Shown here piece by piece: positions 41,856 to 46,413 of a stretch of DNA of 46,413 nucleotides. The stretch is from Candidatus Chloroheliaceae bacterium. Its GTDB lineage: Bacteria > Chloroflexota > Chloroflexia > Chloroheliales > Chloroheliaceae. Where the stretch lies: assembly GCA_013390945.1 (NCBI GenBank), contig JACAUC010000015.1:1-46413 (forward strand), read 5' to 3'. Each line of letters begins with the position of its first letter. Positions within the stretch are counted from its first letter, which is position 1. Under the pieces are notes generated by a model. That model did no database searches and was not told the origin of the DNA. It was given only the letters and a program-made list of their open reading frames with translations. The position numbers were made by a program, and so were the translations under genes.

Positions 41856-42749
41856 ATGTTAGTGCGGCAGATCCAAGCAGGCGATATTGCTCAAGTGAGG
41901 GAACTGCATAGCCTGCTGCATGGCAAATCGCTTAACCAACAAGAGATACTAGATTCTATTAAAGCAGTCCAAAGGGCTAAAGGAGCTTACTTGGTGGCGG
42001 TAGAAGCCGGACAGGTAGTTGGCTATCTTAGCTATGCCCTGATACCGGGTTTAAGCGGCTGGTATAACCTCAACCTCTACGTGCATCCCCATCACCGGAG
42101 AAAAGGTTGTGGTCAAGCCCTACTCGAAAGTACGGTTAAGATCGTTCGGCAATTGCCCGAAGCCCAAATCCTCTTAGCCATGTTTGAAATAGAAAACGAA
42201 GAACTGGCCCATTTTCTGAAAAAGGCCGGACTAAGCCTAGAAAAATACGATTGGCATTATGAACTCAATTCACTAGAAAAACTCCCAACACCTCTTTTCC
42301 CACCCACTATTACTTTAGAATCAGGGCAAAAGGATGAAACCGAGCGTTTCGTAAAGCTACATTACCGCTCCTTTGAAGATACAGCCTATTTCCAACCCTA
42401 TAAACTAGAGGAAGTAAACCATGAGCAGCAGCTTAGCCCCTATTTTCAGATGATCTTTGCCTGTGACCAACAAGGCCAAGATGTAGGGGTGATCTGGTGG
42501 CGACTAGAGCATAATACCCCCCAAAAGAGCGTTATTATTGAACCGCTCGGCATTATCCCAGCGTGGCGACGCAAAGGCTTGGGACGAGCCTTGATGCTAG
42601 AAGCATTAGGGCGGGCACAACTTCAAGGAGCGCAATGCTCCGAGTTATGGTTCCAAAGCTGGAATCATCCCGCCCGCCAACTATATGAACAACTTGGCTA
42701 CCGCAAAATTGGGGGTAAAGTCACTTACGTCCTACACTTTAAACCCTAG
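41856..42749 (+). CDS. Tandem GNAT-family N-acetyltransferase
   Basis: The 297-residue protein is made of two GNAT folds. The first has the acetyl-CoA loop HHRRKGCGQALLE (Arg81-Gly86) and the second LGIIPAWRRKGLGRALM (about 230-246). Both pyrophosphate-binding loops look intact, so both halves could bind acetyl-CoA. Tandem GNATs include mycothiol synthase and several antibiotic- or amine-modifying enzymes; the substrate here is unknown. It starts 61 bases after the PadR gene on the same strand and may share its transcript. Confidence 0.88.
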   Translation: MLVRQIQAGDIAQVRELHSLLHGKSLNQQEILDSIKAVQRAKGAYLVAVEAGQVVGYLSYALIPGLSGWYNLNLYVHPHHRRKGCGQALLESTVKIVRQLPEAQILLAMFEIENEELAHFLKKAGLSLEKYDWHYELNSLEKLPTPLFPPTITLESGQKDETERFVKLHYRSFEDTAYFQPYKLEEVNHEQQLSPYFQMIFACDQQGQDVGVIWWRLEHNTPQKSVIIEPLGIIPAWRRKGLGRALMLEALGRAQLQGAQCSELWFQSWNHPARQLYEQLGYRKIGGKVTYVLHFKP

Positions 42750-42817
42750 CCCCATAGCTTACAAGTTAAGAAAAAGGCTTTTTGTACACTGTCCAAACTC
42801 AGTTAGACCGTAGGCAA

Positions 42818-43222
42818 CTAAATGTTAGTAACTCTCCACAAACTTGGTGGATTGTCCGCAATATTACTTGGTTCTCCTTCATTACGGGGTTCTCCTTCGG
42901 CAGGTTGGTTTGACTGAATGGACTTTGTAACATCATATTCGCTCTTATCGGGGGCTTTCTCTAGGGGAGCCGATTTAATAAGTAGATAAGGTTCAGCTGA
43001 GGTGGGCGGTTCCTCGGTTTGGGGAACCGAAAGCAGGGCGTGGAGTCCGGGAATTTTACGCCAAGCCAAACCACAAATAAGACAAAAAACCAGTAAACCT
43101 ACCATAAAAAGCGTTATCCGAATAATCATTGACCCTAAGCCATCATTTTGTGCAATCCTGCCGGAGGCAAGTTCGCCAGAAATTTCTTGCATTAACCACG
43201 TGGTTTTTGTAAAAGCCTGCAT
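42818..43222 (-). CDS. Hypothetical single-pass membrane protein
   Basis: The frame is open from 43405, but residues before 43222 look untranslated. Starting at the ATG at 43222 (GAGGAAGTGGGA upstream) the protein has 134 residues. It has a short polar N-terminus, a membrane helix at about 34-54 (IIRITLFMVGLLVFCLICGLA) and a polar Pro/Glu/Ser-rich C-terminal tail with two short EGEP repeats. No family recognised. The low complexity of the tail makes it a moderately confident gene only. Confidence 0.45.
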   Translation of the reverse strand: MQAFTKTTWLMQEISGELASGRIAQNDGLGSMIIRITLFMVGLLVFCLICGLAWRKIPGLHALLSVPQTEEPPTSAEPYLLIKSAPLEKAPDKSEYDVTKSIQSNQPAEGEPRNEGEPSNIADNPPSLWRVTNI

Positions 43223-43435
43223 AAGTTTCCCCACTTCCTCTATAATAATCCCTAACCTTTCAAAAGTTAGAGAGAAAAAAGCCCACACTTGACTATTTTT
43301 TGATTCTAGCTTTGGCTTACCACAAAGTATGTAGTGAGTACTACAAAACTGACCGACCGGGAATTTCGGATGTCCCCACCGACTTAACGCACATTTGTAA
43401 GGCAATGAGATGTTCCAATGAGACTCATTTTTAAT

Positions 43436-43465
43436 TTGCCGCCAACTAAGACCACGTGGTAAAAT
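43436..43465 (+). promoter_or_regulatory. Putative promoter for the small coiled-coil gene and 2H phosphoesterase
   Basis: TTGCCG (43436-43441), an 18-base spacer and TAAAAT (43460-43465) lie 37 bases before the TTG start at 43502. The -35 box is imperfect. Confidence 0.4.
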
Positions 43466-43501
43466 ATAAAGCAGAGTAAAAATATCTATGGAGGAGTAAT
43501 C

Positions 43502-43708
43502 TTGAAACCCGAACCTGAAATGCGTACCCGTTTGAAAGAGGCGGTAGAAGCCCGACGAGCGTTGTTAAACGAAGAGCTTCAATCTGAAAAGGCTCACGAC
43601 GAACGAGCCGCCCACGAATTAGCCGAAGAAATCGCCCACCTGACTGGTGTAATTATTACCCTTGAATGGGTCTTAGAATCCGGTGCTGGCATTGAATACG
43701 AACCTTAA
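43502..43708 (+). CDS. Small charged helical (coiled-coil) protein
   Basis: The 68-residue protein is rich in Glu, Arg and Ala with heptad-like spacing. It is predicted as a long helix (about 6-60) ending LTGVIITLEWVLESG. TTG is the start, supported by ATGGAGGAG 5-6 bases upstream. It ends 18 bases before the 2H phosphoesterase gene and is probably co-translated with it. No family recognised. Confidence 0.65.
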   Translation: MKPEPEMRTRLKEAVEARRALLNEELQSEKAHDERAAHELAEEIAHLTGVIITLEWVLESGAGIEYEP

Positions 43709-43726
43709 TTAGGATTAGCTTAGCTT

Positions 43727-44359
43727 ATGACTTATTCTCAATATGGCATTTATCTGATTCCACCGCCACCCTTGTTGTATCAGATCGGTGTAGCTCACCA
43801 ACTTTTAGCCACCAATTTTAATGCCCGTTTAGGCGGTAGGTTTATGGTGCATTGTACGGTTAAAGGCTTTTTCAAGTTGGCTGAAGGAGTCACTCCTGCC
43901 GATTTTATCCCCGCTTTAGATGCACTCTTGGCGGCTACTTCGGCCTTTCCTACCCGTTTTACCGGTCTATGGAATATTAATAAACCGACGAAGGGTGCTA
44001 GTATTCTCTTGGGAATGGAGCGTACTGAAGCGTTCCACAAATTACACGGTGAAGTCTGGAATATTGTCCGGCCTTATATTGCTACCGATTGTCTCTTCTC
44101 ACCCATTGAACCTGCCGGGCCAAAATTTTCACCCCACGTGACTCTAGCGATGTATGATCTGCCCACCGAACCCGGCCTCTTTGCCCAAGCGGTTGATCTA
44201 GCTCAATATTTCTTTGACCAATATCTCCGGGACGAATTTCTAGCCTCTAATATACAGCTAATCGAATTTTACGCCGAGGATTGGGCCGGGGAGTGGGGAA
44301 AGAATTTTACCTACAAACAGCTAAAAGGCTGGCATCTGCCCGCGCAATTCGAAGGCTAA
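43727..44359 (+). CDS. 2'-5' RNA ligase-like 2H phosphoesterase
   Basis: The 210-residue protein carries the two HxTx motifs that define the 2H phosphoesterase superfamily: HCTV at 42-45 and HVTL at 137-140. They are spaced about 95 residues apart within a lobed fold similar to LigT/CPDase. Such enzymes cleave or join 2',5'-phosphodiester or cyclic phosphate bonds in RNA or nucleotides; which one applies cannot be read from sequence. It follows the small helical protein gene by 18 bases. Confidence 0.85.
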   Translation: MTYSQYGIYLIPPPPLLYQIGVAHQLLATNFNARLGGRFMVHCTVKGFFKLAEGVTPADFIPALDALLAATSAFPTRFTGLWNINKPTKGASILLGMERTEAFHKLHGEVWNIVRPYIATDCLFSPIEPAGPKFSPHVTLAMYDLPTEPGLFAQAVDLAQYFFDQYLRDEFLASNIQLIEFYAEDWAGEWGKNFTYKQLKGWHLPAQFEG

Positions 44360-44403
44360 CTTCCATTGGTTCGTCTTCCTGCTTTCAATATATGAACCAT
44401 CTC

Positions 44404-44582
44404 AAAATTTCGGGGTAGGGGCGTATTGCATACGCCCGAAATGAAACCAGATTACGGTCAGCCTAATGCGGGTTTATTCAATAAACCCCTACCAAAATTT
44501 CGGGGTAGGGGCGTATTGCATACGCCCGAAATGAAACCAGATTACGGTCAGCCTACTGCGGGTTTATTCAATAAACCCCTAC
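44404..44582 (+). repeat. Two tandem 90-bp copies of the GTAGGGG…CCCCTAC palindromic family
   Basis: Copies at 44404-44493 and 44494-44582 differ at one internal base (CCTAATG against CCTACTG). Each has GTAGGGG at one end and CCCCTAC at the other. Between them lie two perfect hairpins: GGGCGTAT-TGC-ATACGCCC and GGGTTTATT-C-AATAAACCC. They are the best-preserved members of the family also present at 5494 and 12294. Frames running through them are not genes. Confidence 0.9.
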
Positions 44583-44600
44583 TAATTGAGATGATACAAA

Positions 44601-44637
44601 TGAACTCTACCCCAGCGTAGTTCTAGGGTAGAGTTCA
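44601..44637. terminator. Terminator-like hairpin between the palindromic repeats and the MFS gene
   Basis: A perfect 12-bp stem, TGAACTCTACCC (44601-44612) with 44626-44637, and a 13-base loop lie 10 bases past the MFS stop codon. It ends A-rich on the plus strand and TTTGTAT on the minus strand, so it may serve both directions. Confidence 0.7.
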
Positions 44638-44646
44638 AAACCTCAA

Positions 44647-46167
44647 CTAGCCTGCTCTTGAAACTGAAGTGGGTAAGGGCTCTGGAGTGGGCATTTGAAC
44701 CACTTTTTTGCCCGGCCAGCCCGGTAGGAAGAAGCTCAAACTGAGTGCGATTATACTCAGGCCAAGTGCGAAAATATAGGCATCCTTGAGACCTTGCATA
44801 AAAGCGGTGGTATAGGCCGCAGGATTACCCATTCCGCCTGCTCCCAACTGGTTCAATTGTCCCTGTACCAACGTGGCAAGAACGGCAATCCCTAAAGCTT
44901 GGGCTACCTGACGGCTGGCGTTGGTGAGTGAGGAAGCGCGGGGTAACTCCGTCCCTTCTACTACACTCAGCGTAACCGAAACCGTATTCTGGATGATTAG
45001 GCCCAAGGCAAGACCACGCACTGCCATCAATACCCCGATATAAAAGAGATCGGTATCCCGTTCGATACTTGCCAATTGCCAAGTATTGATCGTGAGTAGG
45101 ATAAACCCGCTTACCATCAAAAGGCGGCCCCCAATCTTATCAAAAATCTTTCCAGCGAAAGGGGCCAAGATACCACTGGTAATCGCCAAAGGCAGAATCA
45201 GTAGACCAGTTTCGAGCGGGGTCATCTGGCGTAAGCCTTGCAGATAGAGCGGCAAGAGGAAATTAGGACCAAAAAGGGCTACCATTCCGGCCCAACCGAT
45301 GACATTTCCTAACGCAAAGACCGGGCGTTTGAAGAGGCGCAGATTAATCAACGGCTCTTTAAACTTTAATTCTACTAGCGCGAAAATCAGCAGGGAGACT
45401 GTACCAGTCACTAGCAGGCTCAAAATAAGCGGCGAACCCCAATCGTCGCTGCCGTCTCGATTATGTCCGACGGTAGAGAAGGCGTAGAGGATTGTACCAA
45501 AGCCTAGGGTACTGAAAATGATACCAAGCCAATCTACCGCTAGTCCTCGCGTAACTTTGCTCTTTTTTAGCCAGAAGTAGCCCAGCGTTACACCGACTAT
45601 ACCAATGGGCAGGTTTATCAAGAAGATATAGTGCCAAGAGGCATATTCAACTAATGCTCCACCGATAATCGGCCCTAGGGCCGGAGCAAAGACCAGCGGG
45701 ATGCCGTAAAAGCCAAAAGCCATACCACGCTGCGACATGGGGAAAGCATCAAACAAAATGGCGATACCTAGTGGTATCAGTGCGCCACCACCAAGGCCCT
45801 GAATTACCCGCGCTCCTATCAACATGGGTAAATCGGTTGCCATCGCACAGAGGAGCGAACCAGCGGTAAAGGCCGCCAAGCTGCTCAGGTAAATCCGCTT
45901 GATACCGAAAGTGTCCGATAATAGCCCCGCCAATGGAGTTACTATACCGAGTGCCAAGACATACCCACTAATAACCCAGCTTATAGCATTGACTTCAGTG
46001 GCACCTTTAAGTTCTCGTTGTAACGTTGGTAAGGCTACATTTACCGCCGTCGCATCCATCATCGCCGCAAATGCGCCAAAGACGGCCACCGTTAACGCCC
46101 GCCACTTATAGCTACTATCTAAGGCGGGCTGGTTATCCCTATTGTTGGACTTTACACTGGCTTTCAT
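44647..46167 (-). CDS. DHA2 (EmrB/QacA)-type MFS exporter
   Basis: The 506-residue protein is predicted to have 14 membrane helices. Motif A is GLLSDTFGIKR (about 81-91), the antiporter motif C is ALGPIIGGAL (about 163-172), and the early DATAVNVALPTLQREL segment is typical of the DHA2 drug:proton antiporters. It likely exports toxic hydrophobic compounds. The start has AAAGGAG about 9 bases upstream. The promoter region with repeated boxes suggests control by a TetR- or MarR-like repressor that is not visible next to it. Confidence 0.92.
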   Translation of the reverse strand: MKASVKSNNRDNQPALDSSYKWRALTVAVFGAFAAMMDATAVNVALPTLQRELKGATEVNAISWVISGYVLALGIVTPLAGLLSDTFGIKRIYLSSLAAFTAGSLLCAMATDLPMLIGARVIQGLGGGALIPLGIAILFDAFPMSQRGMAFGFYGIPLVFAPALGPIIGGALVEYASWHYIFLINLPIGIVGVTLGYFWLKKSKVTRGLAVDWLGIIFSTLGFGTILYAFSTVGHNRDGSDDWGSPLILSLLVTGTVSLLIFALVELKFKEPLINLRLFKRPVFALGNVIGWAGMVALFGPNFLLPLYLQGLRQMTPLETGLLILPLAITSGILAPFAGKIFDKIGGRLLMVSGFILLTINTWQLASIERDTDLFYIGVLMAVRGLALGLIIQNTVSVTLSVVEGTELPRASSLTNASRQVAQALGIAVLATLVQGQLNQLGAGGMGNPAAYTTAFMQGLKDAYIFALGLSIIALSLSFFLPGWPGKKVVQMPTPEPLPTSVSRAG

Positions 46168-46220
46168 TAGCGAATTGCTCCTTTCTTTTAAGTTAAAACC
46201 CTTACTCTCTAGTCATCTAC

Positions 46221-46278
46221 GATTAGTCAATTCTGTCTAATCTTGTTTGATTATAGCACAGCTTTTAAGATTAGTCAA
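46221..46278 (-). promoter_or_regulatory. MFS exporter promoter overlapped by GATTAGTCAA boxes
   Basis: On the minus strand TTGACT (46278-46273), a 17-base spacer and a perfect TATAAT (46255-46250) form a strong promoter. The box GATTAGTCAA occurs at 46269-46278, over the -35, and at 46221-46230. An inverted, one-base-different half (CTGTCTAATC, 46233-46242) makes an imperfect 22-bp palindrome with the latter just downstream of the start point. This is the layout of a repressor operator. Confidence 0.65.
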
Positions 46279-46325
46279 GCCTGACTACTATCAGAGTCAG
46301 GGCAATTTCTATACCATGGAGGGGG

Positions 46326-46413
46326 GTGAAGATCAAGCGACGGAGCGCCATCCCACAGTCGCGGCTATCTTCCAAGATTGGAGGTAGGTGAAGATCAAGC
46401 GACGGAGCGCCAT
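46326..46413. repeat. 62-bp-period direct repeat at the right window edge
   Basis: GTGAAGATCAAGCGACGGAG plus CGCCAT (26 bp) occurs at 46326-46351 and again at 46388-46413, where the window ends. The spacing of 62 bp and the CGGAGCGCCATCCCACAG wording recall the palindromic elements near 32909 and 40345. Its extent past the edge is unknown. Confidence 0.75.

Noticed and set aside
43223-43405. N-terminal 61 residues of the 195-residue minus-strand frame at 42818
   Set aside because: Composition is Cys/Trp-rich and unlike a real N-terminus; an internal ATG with a ribosome site fits better.
44426-44620. 64-residue plus-strand frame with an internal repeat
   Set aside because: It is simply the translation of the two 90-bp palindromic repeats, with no ribosome site or protein-like composition.

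Overview
The window is a 46.4 kb stretch of a bacterial chromosome with about 31 protein-coding genes on both strands, no rRNA or tRNA that I could recognise, and unusually many small palindromic repeats between genes. Composition is moderate GC. Long-chain polyprenyl synthase, one-piece pyruvate:ferredoxin oxidoreductase, a CrtC/AttH-type lipoprotein, PD40 lipoproteins, DUF4388 (PATAN) proteins and frequent WD40/PA14 modules suggest a free-living Chloroflexota-like bacterium. That assignment is an inference from gene content only, and I have low confidence in it.

Layout. 1-65: tandem decamer repeat. 100-4137: a polytopic glycosyltransferase, then a divergent pair of a GbsR/MarR-type regulator and a polyprenyl diphosphate synthase. 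4257-9159: a DHODH-like flavoprotein and NifJ-type pyruvate:ferredoxin oxidoreductase on the minus strand. 9583-12273: a PD40 beta-propeller lipoprotein. 12411-16304: an orphan beta-class DNA methyltransferase, a HigBA toxin-antitoxin pair and the glycogen branching enzyme GlgB. 16543-20816: an MMPL transporter, a CrtC/AttH-like lipoprotein and a membrane protein in one tight operon. 21162-25113: a fused two-module ABC exporter behind a promoter, a possible leader peptide and a terminator-like hairpin. 25333-26722: CysK behind a palindromic promoter element and a structured leader. 26810-30825: a secreted helical-repeat protein, a broken Rpn/DUF4351 gene and a multidomain NlpC/P60-like secreted protein. 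31160-33404: an HTH-TM-WD40 protein behind a palindrome cluster, and an unknown gene.

33507-40101 is the most unusual region. A two-repeat CRISPR-like locus and a structured leader precede a FolD-like protein that has lost the catalytic Tyr and Lys. Next comes a DUF4388 protein with about 14 acidic/aromatic FDFE-type repeats. The last gene is a DUF4388 protein whose C-terminus carries a cobalamin-binding module with the W-x9-EH motif known from CarH/LitR photoreceptors, but no DNA-binding domain. I infer a cofactor-based (possibly light-responsive) signalling operon.

40281-40548 is a MITE-like element with perfect 17-bp inverted termini flanked by a 12-14 bp duplication. Downstream are a small membrane protein with a PadR regulator, a tandem GNAT acetyltransferase, a small coiled-coil protein with a 2H phosphoesterase, and an EmrB-type MFS exporter with a near-consensus promoter overlapped by repeated GATTAGTCAA boxes. 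At least three families of short palindromic elements recur between genes throughout the window.
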